Origin: Hormiphora californensis
Lineage: Eukaryota > Ctenophora > Tentaculata > Cydippida > Pleurobrachiidae
Assembly: GCA_020137815.1 (NCBI GenBank)
Contig: CM035358.1
Coordinates: forward strand, 5,297,488-5,361,487
DNA length: 64,000 bases
Reading direction: 5' to 3'
Shown: positions 21,301 through 31,554 of the stretch, one piece after another
Layout: the number at the start of each line of letters is the position of its first letter
Numbering within the stretch: the first letter of the stretch is position 1
Translations under genes and position numbers: made by a program
The notes under the pieces: generated by a model
The model's input: only the letters and a program-made list of their open reading frames with translations
What the model was told of the DNA's origin: nothing
Database searches by the model: none

Positions 21301-22557
21301 CCTCCGCCAGGAACACAAACCATTTGATTAGGTATGCCCTAACTCTCATCGATTTCTCTGATGATGATTAAACGAGTCAGTAACTATTCTTTCCTGTTTT
21401 TTATAAGATTCTGTTTTAAAATTCTAGTCAACTCATCAAATAGTCAATTGTTGTTGTTTTTCTGTTTTACTAACCAGTATCGTCACTAGAGATGACTGCT
21501 GTTTTACTAACCAGTATCGTCACTAGAGATGACTGCTGTTTTACTAACCAGTATCGTCACTAGAGATGACTGCGAAGATTATCCCACAGATCACCACTAT
21601 TCCGATCATGACACCACACACCGCATAGGAGAGGTGACGGTAGGGTATTGGAATGTTGCCCACCACAGCATAACCTAAACGGAGGGAAGGTTTTAAGTGA
21701 TAAGAGCTATAGCAAGGGCTGACAAACCTGAAATATACCATACACATTGATACACCTTTAATTGTAATTAATAATTATGTCTCCCGATGAGTCCAGTTAA
21801 TCGAGGTATACAGAAAGTATAATATCGCAGCTTTGTATACCTGAATCATCGGGCCAAACACTTGTATCTTCCAGTCTGTTCTCCGATACAACCTTAAACC
21901 AGCTCCAATAATCAAACTGTAGCCAGTAACTCCAGGCAAAGTGACTGAACAAGAGGGGGGGGGGTAGTCATTAGTCAAACTTTAGCGAGTAATCGTATGC
22001 AAATTTAGGCGAAGGATTAGGGTGGATTCGGGTTATGTTTTTGCAAGTAGTGGCACAAGGGAGGCTTTGAACAACTTACTAAGTGAACTTGTAAGACCAT
22101 GGAGCCCTGAGATTTAGAGACAAGATAAACAATATCAGGTAGATCTGGGTGTGGGTGATGAGGAGCATGATTCCATCACTAGCCCACTGTGCCACTGTGT
22201 TCTTGGATCTCACCTAATAGGGAGCCGGGGGAGTTACAGATAGTGAAATGTTCACGTATTGAACTAACTAGATGATGATACAAAGAAAACGGTTCCTCCT
22301 CCGAGGAATGAGGAGTCCGAAAAATCGAGGTTCAACTATTATAATACCTCATTATTTACCTCATGTATACCTCATTTACCTCATAAGTCATGTAATATAC
22401 TTCATACACATCATACCTCGTTAAACTCATTCTCGAAGTAATCATCATCCTCATTCTGATCCTCAACATCCACCTGTACCTTGGCAGAGTCCCCGACCTC
22501 AATTAGGGGCAGGGTCTCCACATCATCAAAGCCATCTCGTACCTTACTGTAACCCAT
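18339..22557 (-). CDS. Polytopic membrane protein, nine exons, family uncertain
   Basis: Nine minus-strand exons join in consistent phase to 373 codons: 22557-22417, 22213-22080, 21944-21841, 21674-21549, 21045-20878, 19234-19099, 18951-18866, 18732-18595 and 18427-18339. The start ATG at 22557 opens an acidic cytoplasmic-like N-terminus (EDQNEDDDYFENEFNE). About seven or eight hydrophobic segments follow (IMLLITHTQIYLILFILSL; VCGVMIGIVVICGIIFAVI; the end GGFYVITIIWMIFMVIS). The pattern with RRPYRLISYN and an aromatic FTYHFAWSYWLQFDYW block recalls C-terminal membrane modules of some large invertebrate EGF/TRP-like proteins, but this is only a weak impression. A 1.4-kb palindromic transposon fills one intron (19235-20877), and the donor of exon 4 is triplicated. 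The junction between exons 6 and 7 has weak splice sites and is the least certain. Confidence 0.65.
19466..20846. mobile_element. Giant foldback element of 1.38 kb
   Basis: The ends are TATGAAACCCGATAG and its complement; arms of almost 690 bp pair around an axis near 20155 with almost no loop. Each arm contains further hairpins (GTTGGCTGT...ACAGCCAAC; GTTTAATCGCC...GGCGATTAAAC), and the terminal motif recurs in inverted orientation inside the arms (19934 and 20345), so each arm is itself bracketed by inverted copies. No transposase. The target duplication is not clear. Confidence 0.9.
21463..21573 (-). repeat. 37-bp tandem triplication of a 5' splice site
   Basis: Three exact 37-bp units start at 21463, 21500 and 21537. 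On the minus strand each reads exon end ...GACGATACTG followed by the donor GTTAGTAA. The rightmost unit adjoins the exon and gives the in-phase model; using a further donor would bring in a TAG stop at once. Confidence 0.9.
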
Positions 22558-22917
22558 GGTGGGAGCCACACTACATTGTGCTAGTCAATAAGGGTGGGGG
22601 TTAATTTATAGAAGAGACTCGATATAAGGGTTGGGGTTTTAGTAGGGTTCCAGCAAAAACAGGTAGACCTGGAACACGGTAGTCTCCAAACATTTGGTTG
22701 GGGGATTATAATTTAGGGGAGGTAACCAAGAAAAATAAAAACAACGGCAATTAGGGATCAACACACATTTTTTACAGATCTTGTTATTTACAGATAGAAA
22801 TCTGATTTTTCGTCACCGCCTTCGGGGGTCACGGGCTGTAAACCACGTGCAAACAGGGTCACACAATCTCTTTCAAAACAACAAATATAAACAGAAATCA
22901 CACGCACTCTCTCTCTC

Positions 22918-25797
22918 TCATTTGAACAAACTACCTGTTTGATTTCCCAACCTGCTCAAAAAGTCCACACCATCATCACCACTGACAGCCCGCACCACAG
23001 TTGGCTCGGGATCATGCGCATCACCCACGTACACATTCTCAACATCATCCGCCAGAAGATCGTCTGTTGTTAGGAACATTTCGGAGAGGTTTCCCGAGCT
23101 GGGAGGGTTGATTAGCAGGGCTGAGTTCACAGCTGGTTCATCTGGGATTGTTAGACGTTCTCTGGGTGCCGCGGGGGATGGTTCCCTGGGTAGTTCATCG
23201 GATGAGACTTCCTGGATTAACATTTTGGGAGCAGGGGAAGGTTTTGCGATGGGGGTTGAGAGCATTTCTTCTAGTAGCATGGCATCCCCTCGCACTCCCC
23301 CAGACGTAGATTCCTCTTCCTCATCTTCATCATCATCATCATCATCATCGATGTCACGAGAGACAATACTACTGAATATGTCTGATGTTGTTGGAGCTGT
23401 TATTGTTGTAGGTTGATTGAAAATTGACTCTGTCTGCGCTGAAGGGGCTGACAGTTCCACAATCTCCTGTTGTTCCACAATATCCTGTTCCTCGGACTGT
23501 TCACCACTAGGTTGTGTGACGAACGTGGCAGGTTCAGTACTAGATCCAGGTTCACTGCTAGGTGCAGGTTCAGTACTATCTTGATCTGCAGAACTAGGTT
23601 GATCTGCAGTGTCAGGTTCCTCAAGCTCTGGCATATCTTCATAATCCATCTCTTCATCCTCTTCTTCCTCTCCAATGGCATATCCCTGGACCTGGACCAT
23701 CTTCTTCGGTTGCTCAAAGTTCCCTGCCTTGTCAAGCTCATCTGACTTGGTTGCTAGGGACTCGGGAATGAGCATGCCACTTTTCGTTCTGATCACACCG
23801 TCCGGAAGTTTCTTTTCTGTGGCATTCTGAGGAGGAGGAAATATTATATAACGGTAGTCAGTAAATAAAAGTTTACACAAAGTGTTCAATGAATTATTAG
23901 TAGAGGGGTTGTAGCACCGGGAGGTAATGAGTAAACACACACACACGCATTGAGCAAGCTCAATGTTTAGCTATTCTCCGGCTGGGTATAGGGCTGAGGT
24001 ACTGGCAAGATATAGTAGGATCGCTACTGCCCACATGTCAAGTCTATTCGGATATACAAGTTTAAAAGGTTGGGGGGTCACAGGGACCGTCTTAGCTTCG
24101 CTCCCCGTTAACATTGCCTGTAACCGGGGGTCCACTAAGCTCTCATATATACTCGGCCATTACTCCCAACCACTAGTAGTGGTTTTCAGTACCTCTTATA
24201 CTGGTAATTCCGTATAGAAACAATCCTTGTGTTTTAATTAATGTTTTAATTAATGTGTGGTAATACTGGGTCAGTGCAAGATATACGGAGTGATCGCTAT
24301 TAAAACACAAGGATTGTTTCTATACGGAATTACCAGTATAAGAGGTACTGAAAACCACTACTAGTGGTTGGGAGTAATGGCCGAGTATATATGAGAGCTT
24401 AGTGGACCCCCGGTTACAGGCAATGTTAACGGGGAGCGAAGCTAAGACGGTCCCTGTGACCCCCCAACCTTTTAAACTTGTATATCCGAATAGACTTGAC
24501 ATGTGGGCAGTAGCGATCCTACTATATCTTGCCAGTACCTCAGCCCTATACCCAGCCGGAGAATAGCTAAACATTGAGCTTGCTCAATGCGTGTGTGTGT
24601 GTTTACTCAATGAATTAACTTGGTGAATCACAAAAAGCTTGGTTCATACCTTTTTTATTCTTTGCATGGACTGATAACAGTTCTCAATCTTAGCCCTCTC
24701 CCGGGCAATCCACCTCTGTCTCTCCTCCTTCTCTGCCTCTGCTCCTCCCCGAGCCCAGGCCTCCGCACAAGCCCTGTCTTTTGGAAAGACCGGTCGGTCA
24801 TCGAGGTACTTCAAATTAGCTAACCTTACCGTCAAGATCTGAAATATAGAAAAGAGTTATGAAAATGATTGGAAGATAACCAGTTTCAAGAGAATTTTTA
24901 GTTCCACCACCCACCTTTCGGTAGTTTTTGATCTTTTTAATAACCGGATTTCCCATTAGATTCACGACAGCTAGCTCTGGTAGTTTCTCCAAAACATCAA
25001 CTATCACTGGATCTTCGAGGCTGTTGTTTGACAGGTCAATAACAGAGAGTTTGGGACAACCGACAAGTCCATCTAGAGCATCGCTGGCCCGTAACCTTGA
25101 AAAGGAGAGAGAGATTGATAATGTCTGCCCGGTTAAATGAAAGTTTGTGCAATCTTTACAAACAATTATAATAATTGGATTTGGTATGGCAGTACCTATG
25201 TAATAAACATTTTATAACCTAACTTTACCTGTTCTTGGATATCTGTAGGGTATGCATGGATTCCACCATGTTCTCGATCTTTGAAATGTAGTTGTTGCTA
25301 ACATTGAGGGTGTGGAGCTGTACCAACGGCTCTAGATTTTCAATCTTGTTTAGGAGATTCTGCTGCAGGTACAGGCACTTCAACTCTTTCTGGTTATCTA
25401 AATTTTCTATCTTCTGGATACCGTTGGCCTCCAACCAAAGGCACTTCAACCCCGTGTACAATTCAAGATTTTCAATCTTCCCGAATCCTTGAAAGTGGAG
25501 ATAGAGAATGTCATTGAGTTCCGGGGTAGCATATCCTTTCTGTTGTTTGCAGATTTTCTTGATCGATTCCAATGTCATTCGTGGACCGTTATCGATGGGA
25601 GTTTTTGTGGCCGTGTTAACATTGTTCTCCTTGATAAGATCCTTCTTGACTTCTTCAATCTTGATTGAATTCTTCTCAGCTGGTGTTGGAGTTATTTCTG
25701 ACATTGAAACGTCCTCTCGGTTTGTATCTGTTGTTGTTTCTGTCTTTCCAGTCAGAACAGCAGCTTCCGTGGGTGTGATTTCTTCGATGAACGGCAT
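22918..25797 (-). CDS. DNAAF1: Dynein axonemal assembly factor 1 (LRRC50)
   Basis: Four exons on the minus strand, 25797-25229, 25095-24915, 24838-24650 and 23826-22918, join in phase to 615 residues. After a variable acidic N-terminus comes the hallmark GPRMT, then an SDS22-type leucine-rich repeat array ([54 protein letters not shown]). This is followed by the highly conserved LRR cap [20 protein letters not shown] and a basic helix. The C-terminal half is acidic and low-complexity with a [13 protein letters not shown] run, like the vertebrate protein (about 725 residues). DNAAF1 acts in the cytoplasm to preassemble outer and inner dynein arms, so the organism has motile cilia. A 680-bp palindrome lies in the third intron. 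All exons are open, with no frameshift. Confidence 0.96.
23929..24608. mobile_element. 680-bp foldback element in a DNAAF1 intron
   Basis: Arms of about 310 bp are nearly identical inverted copies around an axis at 24268, with a loop of about 57 bp. Each arm encodes the same spurious 84-residue frame, showing near-perfect arm identity and so a recent origin. Each tip carries CATTGAGCAAGCTCAATG, itself a palindrome, next to a (CA)n run. No transposase. Confidence 0.92.
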
Positions 25798-25806
25798 ATC
25801 TAATCG

Positions 25807-26162
25807 CTAAAGAATCAAAAGTGTTTAGGGGTGGCGAAATGATTTTTCTTTAAGGGAGGGGGGAGCTGTCAGCTGACCAACATTTTTTGGTGATGACCCT
25901 TTTTAGAGGAGCCCAAAAAATTGTTAAAGGGCCATAAATTCGATGTTTTCATCGTTTAAAATACTAGCGCACCCATTGGGTGCGCCTCAAATAAGGGGTG
26001 TTCACAAACCACCCGGCTTCGCCGGGTGGCCCTCTTTTTTCCCACATTTGATGGTTGCCATGGCAACTAAATCGGTAACTATAGAGACTGAATTGCTAAA
26101 TTATGTTCCGAAATAATCACTAACTGCCAGCAGAGTAACATCTGCTCCCAAGAAGAAAGCCG
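25807..26162. other. DNAAF1 upstream region
   Basis: It probably contains the DNAAF1 promoter. A GC-rich hairpin near 26009-26026 (CCACCCGGC / GCCGGGTGG) is visible. No other gene is seen. It ends at the 8-bp target duplication of the next element. Confidence 0.5.
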
Positions 26163-27034
26163 GGCAGGTGCACAGTTGCTCGACAGTCTATTTCTGGCTG
26201 CTATTTCTGGCTGCTATTTCTGGCTGCAAGACCTATTTCTGGCTGCAAGACCTATTTCTGGCTGCTAGACCTATTTCTGGCTGCAAGTAGCCAGAAATAG
26301 ATTTAGCAGCCAGAAATAGATTTTAGCAGCCAGAAATAGGGTTTCTCTCACGTGATCTCTCTATCTCTGTATGGGATACGAGAGACGAATCGGTGAAGTA
26401 ATTTGGTATCTGCAACTAATTGGGTATGGTTTTGTCGTTTCGTGGGAGAGAAGGTATAGCATAGGAGCTGTCCGGTGGCGGCATAATTGATTGCGATGCC
26501 TTGACGTCAAAAATTTGGCCTTTTATTATAATGGATTGTCATAATGAGTCCCACCCACCTTGTTTGTGACACGAGGCATGAAAAGTTACACGATAAGAGA
26601 TCTATTTATCGGTGATTTGACGCAATGGGTGTGATAACACATTATATTCGATCATCGAATCGATGGCGTAAATTTCAAGTTTGGAGCTAGGGGACCGGTA
26701 AAACAAAAGAGGTGCCTCTCGTATCCCATGCCCAGTTAGTTGCAGATACAGAATCACTTCACTGATTCGTTTCCCGTATCCCATACCAAATTAGTTGCAG
26801 ATACCGAATTATTTCACCGATTCGTCTCCCGTATCCCATACCCAATTACAGTTACAGATACCAAATCACTTCACCGATTTGTCTCTCGTATCCCATACAG
26901 AGATAGAGAGATCACGTGAGAGAAAACCTATTTATGGCTGCTAGACCCTATTTCTGGCTGCTTGCAGCCAGAAATAGGTCTTGCAGCCAGAAATAGCAGC
27001 CAGAAATAGACTGTCGAGCAACTGTGCACCTGCC
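26163..27034. mobile_element. 872-bp hAT-like foldback element with 8-bp target duplication
   Basis: The ends are GGCAGGTGCACAGTTGCTCG and its complement, flanked by the 8-bp duplication GAAAGCCG (26155-26162 and 27035-27042), the hAT signature. Both subterminal regions hold arrays of the 13-mer TATTTCTGGCTGC in opposing orientation. The right half has four tandem copies of a unit of about 60 bp beginning 'ctcgtatcccata' (26716-26905). No transposase. It lies upstream of DNAAF1. Confidence 0.9.
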
Positions 27035-27042
27035 GAAAGCCG

Positions 27043-27715
27043 GCTGTTTAGCGTACTTCGTTGCCCGGCTTTGAGTTTTCCATCAAAGTTCCATAACACT
27101 CCCATAATTTAATGGGTGTGGAATACATGTCACAAAGACATGTGAGCACTGAGCTGATGAGAAATGTGACACTGACAGGGGTACTAATGAGGTTAACTAT
27201 TAGTAATAGGGTTGATGTGATCTGATAGCAGGAGATCTGAGAGAACTGTAGAAATAGAAGGTGTCCCTATAGCAACATGAATGATTATGACGACACCTCG
27301 ACCAAAATGACGTGTCTGGAACGCGCGGGTAGGAAGTTGAATTGAAAGTTTCTAATGTCTTCTGTGTGTGCTGTGCGCGCCGCGCGATTTCCTTTTTGGC
27401 TGCCGTAGTTACGTCAGTTCACCAATATTTCGTCACAACACGCCATTGGATGTTTTAATGAAGGAGCAGGCTGTCGCTTAGATACCGCCTAACTAACGGC
27501 CATCACGACGTTCATCTCCAAATTATAATAGAGATGCATTATTTTTCGAATTCATCATCATCATCATTAACAACATTTATTATCCCGCTTTATAGCATAT
27601 TTGTAAGATAACACTTAAAAAAGAAAAACTTTACGGCTACCTCACTGCTTTCAAAAGCGGTTTATCAATATATATGATCTGTATATTATATTGTCTTGAT
27701 CAAGTGTTTATACGA
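27043..27715. other. Flank of the retroelement ORF
   Basis: No gene is recognised. A (TCA)n run lies near 27550. No reverse transcriptase or endonuclease coding sequence follows the ORF1-like gene in its transcription direction. Confidence 0.5.
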
Positions 27716-28705
27716 TTAATTGTCCCTTGGTGCTACTAACACCCTCTTTCCATGGATTATGTAGTGTGTTCCAGGGGACTGTTTCACCTTCTCCTTCAGT
27801 TCAACTACTAACTGTTTCCGTTCCCTACGTTCTTCAACTGTTCTATCAGGAGAAAGAAAAACTTTACCAAACTTGTCATTCCCTTTTAGCAGGGATTTCT
27901 TCGACATTATTGACATTTGAGCGTCTCTACTCCTCAGCACCACTTTTACAGGTCTTGCAGATGAAGACTGCTTTCCTAAGCGCTCGGCGGATTTCACTTT
28001 CGGAGCCTCTTCAAGCTCAGTAAAAAGAGACTTAATTTGAGTTTCAAGCTCATCACCATTAACATTGTCTTTCAACTCTTCCAATCCGTGGATAATGATG
28101 TTACACCCACGGTCCTCCGAAGCTGCCACGATAGCCGATTGAATCTTCTTTGGAGCCAGGGCCGAGGCACATTCCTTCTCCAAAACTGATGCAAAGCTCT
28201 TCAATTCTTGTTGTGCCGTTGACTGCACAGCTGTTATCTCAACCTCCCTCTTCTCAAGTAGCTGCCTCTGGATCTTCAGCAGTTCCTCTTGTGCTGCTAC
28301 AAGGGCTCTTTGGGATTTGATTAGCTCTTTACTCTGCATTTTGAGCTCCTTCTCTAGCTGGTTTATCTTCAAGGTTTCGTAACCCACCGTAGACAACTGT
28401 TCAGTAACTGGGAAGGTCTGTTCTATCAGAATACGGCATGCACCCTCCACAAGGTCTAGAAGCACTGGCTTGTTCAATGCATTCAGTTTGTTCCTGGAGG
28501 GAACTTTCAGATCATCCCATACTTCCTCTGTCTGTTTTCCGTACTGCACTCGGCTCGGGTCAATTTCACCGAACCCACTGGTTAGCGTTAGTAATTCGCT
28601 TACCCACTCCACGGTTCGTTCTTGACAGTATCGGATGTGTTCCTCTTCAACGTCTGTTCCTTGCAGGTAGATCCGCGTTTCTTCTTCATTATCGGAGCTT
28701 CCCAT
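27716..28705 (-). CDS. Non-LTR retrotransposon ORF1-like protein (intact, solo)
   Basis: A single open frame of 329 residues. Residues of about 110-190 are a strong coiled coil (LEKELKMQSKELIKSQRAL...). The next part matches the RRM-like plus C-terminal layout of ORF1 proteins: NIIIHGLEE, then SAERLG, then RPVKVVLRS, then VFLSPDRTVEERRERKQLV. These proteins bind RNA and form trimers in LINE ribonucleoproteins. Oddly, no ORF2 (endonuclease or reverse transcriptase) lies downstream, and the frame is fully intact despite being alone. It could be a truncated insertion, a non-autonomous element or a host gene derived from ORF1. The family assignment is from motif layout only. Confidence 0.7.
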   Translation of the reverse strand: MGSSDNEEETRIYLQGTDVEEEHIRYCQERTVEWVSELLTLTSGFGEIDPSRVQYGKQTEEVWDDLKVPSRNKLNALNKPVLLDLVEGACRILIEQTFPVTEQLSTVGYETLKINQLEKELKMQSKELIKSQRALVAAQEELLKIQRQLLEKREVEITAVQSTAQQELKSFASVLEKECASALAPKKIQSAIVAASEDRGCNIIIHGLEELKDNVNGDELETQIKSLFTELEEAPKVKSAERLGKQSSSARPVKVVLRSRDAQMSIMSKKSLLKGNDKFGKVFLSPDRTVEERRERKQLVVELKEKVKQSPGTHYIIHGKRVLVAPRDN

Positions 28706-28956
28706 TTTCTTGCTGCCCTCTTGGGCTCTTACATAGACATTTGCTGAAACTCAAATTAATTTGTTTAAAGTAGTGTTGAAAAGTAGTGTTGAAAAGTTTG
28801 AAACTCGTGCGGAGCGATAGCGAAAATCCGGTTCCGCCACCACTGCACTGAAAAATTGAAAATGCTACATAAAAGAATGAAGCTGTCAACTAGTTCAAAG
28901 TATCACGTGATGCCTCCTACCAGGTCGAGTTTTCTGGCTGGGTCCACTTTTCTTTT

Positions 28957-29274
28957 TTGGCAAACGTTGTTGGCCAGTGGCCCCCGGGATAAGGCAGCGC
29001 TTTTCAACTTTTCTTTGAAGTCTCACAAAAAATTCCTCTTCGCACGAGTGTTACGGATCAGCGGCGCGCGGCGGCTATAAGTACTGCAGCGCTTAGACGA
29101 AGTTTTCGCCGCCGCGCCCATCGTCACACAAAACCGTGCAAAAACCTTTTTATTTTTTCCCTTTTTCTAAGGGAACAGCGACACCGGAAAACGTTAAAAT
29201 CTGGGGGGCGCCGTTACGATCTGGGTGTTTGGTTGAAAAGCGCTGCCTTATCGGGGGCCAGCAACGTTTGCCAA
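28957..29274. mobile_element. 318-bp inverted-repeat element
   Basis: The ends pair over about 45 bp (TTGGCAAACGTTG...GCGCTTTTCAAC with its complement at 29233-29274) with small differences. The interior is GC-rich with no coding capacity. It lies upstream of the ORF1-like gene and 125 bp from a telomere-like array. Confidence 0.8.
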
Positions 29275-29398
29275 GGTGTTTGGAGGCCTGTTTACAGGTG
29301 TGCACTGCCAAAAAATTTGATTCACTAAAATGGCTCTAACCGCCAAACCACTCAACCGTTTTGGCTGATTCAAAGTTTATCTGGTAGGGAATGTCAAG

Positions 29399-29480
29399 GC
29401 CTAACCCCAACCCAAACCCTAACCCTAACCCTAACCCTAACCCTAACCCTAACCCTAACCCTACTTTAGCCCTAACCCTG
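29399..29480. repeat. Interstitial telomere-like (CCCTAA)n array
   Basis: Eight or more CCCTAA units, most of them perfect, with degenerate flanks. A degenerate TTAGGG-rich patch in the opposite orientation lies beyond the giant palindrome at 31618-31675. Confidence 0.95.
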
Positions 29481-29853
29481 AAAAACCGTTTGTCAGCACT
29501 CCCAAAACACCCAGATTTTAACGCTGGCTAAATCTGGGTGCCTTTCAATGGGATCCCATCAACAGTAAAACTCTTACTGATAATGGACCACAGTGATGGT
29601 TCTTTCTCTGTATTCTCTCTGTGTCGCGCCCACGCCCGGGCATGTCCTATTAGTAAGGGGATTTAACTAAGATTTTAGCCCCAACCAGAAAAAAATTTGT
29701 TACAAAGGATTTCCACCTGAAACGTACTCCTAAGGGTCCCCTCTATCGATTCCAACTAATGCTCATATTTGCTCAGGGGTGCTAAGGCCTCATTTCCGGG
29801 TGGGCGTGGTACCTGTATTTTCAGCTTGAGGCCAAAACCATAAATACCCTTAA

Positions 29854-30459
29854 AATAGGAGTAGAGACAAAACTGAGGGCACTAAAATGATCAGCGTCCT
29901 CGAATTAGTGGGGGTAGGTGCTAAAATTAAGTCTCTATCTCATCTGGTTAATTAGATAATTGGATAATTAGGTTTGCGCATAACCGTTTTTTGGCTATAT
30001 GGCTATAGCCACTTAGGAATGGTTAAGAGACTTTTCATTGGTGCCATTTTGTAGGCAAAGCGAAATTATGGGGGGTCGACGTCGGACTTTTAAGCTCTAT
30101 CTTCAACCGTTTAGCCGTTATTTGGCTTTTAAGATGCTCCAAATGAGCAAAATACGGTAAAAAGTCCAATTTTGAACACCGTTAAAGCCAAATAACGGCT
30201 AAACGGTTGAAGATAGAGCTTAAAAGTCCGACGTCGACCCCCCATAATTTCGCTTTGCCTACAAAATGGCACCAATGAAAAGTCTCTTAACAATTCCTAA
30301 GTGGCTATAGCCATATAGCCAAAAAACGGTTATGCGCAAACCTAATTATCCAATTATCTAATTAACCAGATGAGATAGAGACTTAATTTTAGCACCTACC
30401 CCCACTAATTCGAGGACGCTGATCATTTTAGTGCCCTCAGTTTTGTCTCTACTCCTATT
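29854..30459. mobile_element. Inner palindrome 1 (606 bp)
   Basis: AATAGGAGTAGAGAC at the left pairs with GTCTCTACTCCTATT at the right; arms of about 275 bp are almost perfect, with a loop of about 56 bp near 30134-30189. The left flank is TTAA; the right flank reads TTAT. Confidence 0.92.
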
Positions 30460-30462
30460 TTA

Positions 30463-31255
30463 TAGTAGAGTCGATAACTACATCGACCTCTCCCAATTGT
30501 TCCAGTTTTTGTCACATCTGTTTGGAGCGTCAACACGACCTCTAAACAGGTGTTACTTTTTCACAAACTGTTTTCATCTTGGTGTAATCAGCAGTTGAAA
30601 TGTTGCTTATCATAACAAAAACCTGAATAAATTTTTTCAACTTGGGGTAAAACCATGGGTGTCAAAAGTTAGCTCTAGGTCCCCTGAGTAACCATCCGGA
30701 GACTCTAAGAGATATTTCAAGCCGTTCTCCCGTAATCATTAATCCCGGTAGAGCACATATTTGAGTATGGACGTACGTGCAATTGCCTACAACCTCAACT
30801 TTAATGTATAACGTTAATGTGCGTCTCTCTCTTTTCTCCCCCTTGAGAAAGAGTTATCTCGCGCGGCGCAACCGCACGTGCGGTTTTTCCAGAGAGAGTG
30901 AGAGACATACAATAACATGTAAACAGCCTGCCAGCGCTCACGTACGTCCGCATTGTATTTTTTTCTCCACCGGGATTAATGATTACGGGAGAACGGCTTG
31001 AAATATCTCTTAGAGTCTCCGGATGGTTACTCAGGGGACCTAGAGCTACTTTTTGACACCCATGGTTTTACCCCAAGTTGAAAAAATTTAGTCAGGTTTT
31101 TGTTATGATCAGCAACATTTCAACTGCTGATTACACCAAGATGAAAACAGTTTGTGAAAAAGTAACACCTGTTTAGAGGTCGTGTCGAGGCTCCAAACAG
31201 ATGTGACAAAAACTGGAACAATTGGGAGAGGTCGATGTAGTTATCGACTCTACTA
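30463..31255. mobile_element. Inner palindrome 2 (793 bp)
   Basis: TAGTAGAGTCGATAAC at the left pairs with its complement at the right; arms of about 290 bp around an axis near 30859. The middle (30750-30970) is unpaired. It directly abuts inner palindrome 1 and the outer right arm, which begins TTAA. Confidence 0.9.
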
Positions 31256-31554
31256 TTAAGGGTATTTATGATTTTGGCCTCAGGCTGAAAATACAGGTAC
31301 CACGCCCACCCGGAAATGAGGCCTTAGCACCCCTGAGCAAATATGAGCATTGGTTGGAATCGATAGAGGGCACCCTTAGGAGTACATTTGAGGTGGAAAT
31401 CCTTTGTAACAAATTTTTTTGTGGTGTTCCTGGCTTATCACCTTACTATATAGTTCTTTCTCTGTATTCTCTCTGTAGGCAGAGAGAATACAGAGAAAGA
31501 ACCATCACTGTGGTCCATTATCAGTTAGAGTTTTACTGTTGATGGGATCCCATT

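Larger units (their letters stand above)
29547..31554. mobile_element. 2-kb outer palindrome enclosing two complete palindromes
   Basis: The outer arms are 29547-29853 and 31256-31554 (AATGGGATCCCATC pairing with its complement), partly diverged near 29620-29690. The outer left arm ends CCCTTAA and the right arm starts TTAAGGG, so without the interior they would meet around TTAA. Between them lie two full palindromes side by side (29854-30459 and 30463-31255). No transposase is present. Confidence 0.92.

Noticed and set aside
23108-23745. Plus-strand and alternative minus-strand frames in the acidic tail of DNAAF1
   Set aside because: Shadows of the low-complexity DNAAF1 last exon.
23963-24574. 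Two identical 84-residue frames on opposite strands
   Set aside because: They are the two arms of one palindromic element; the mirrored frames show arm identity, not a gene pair.
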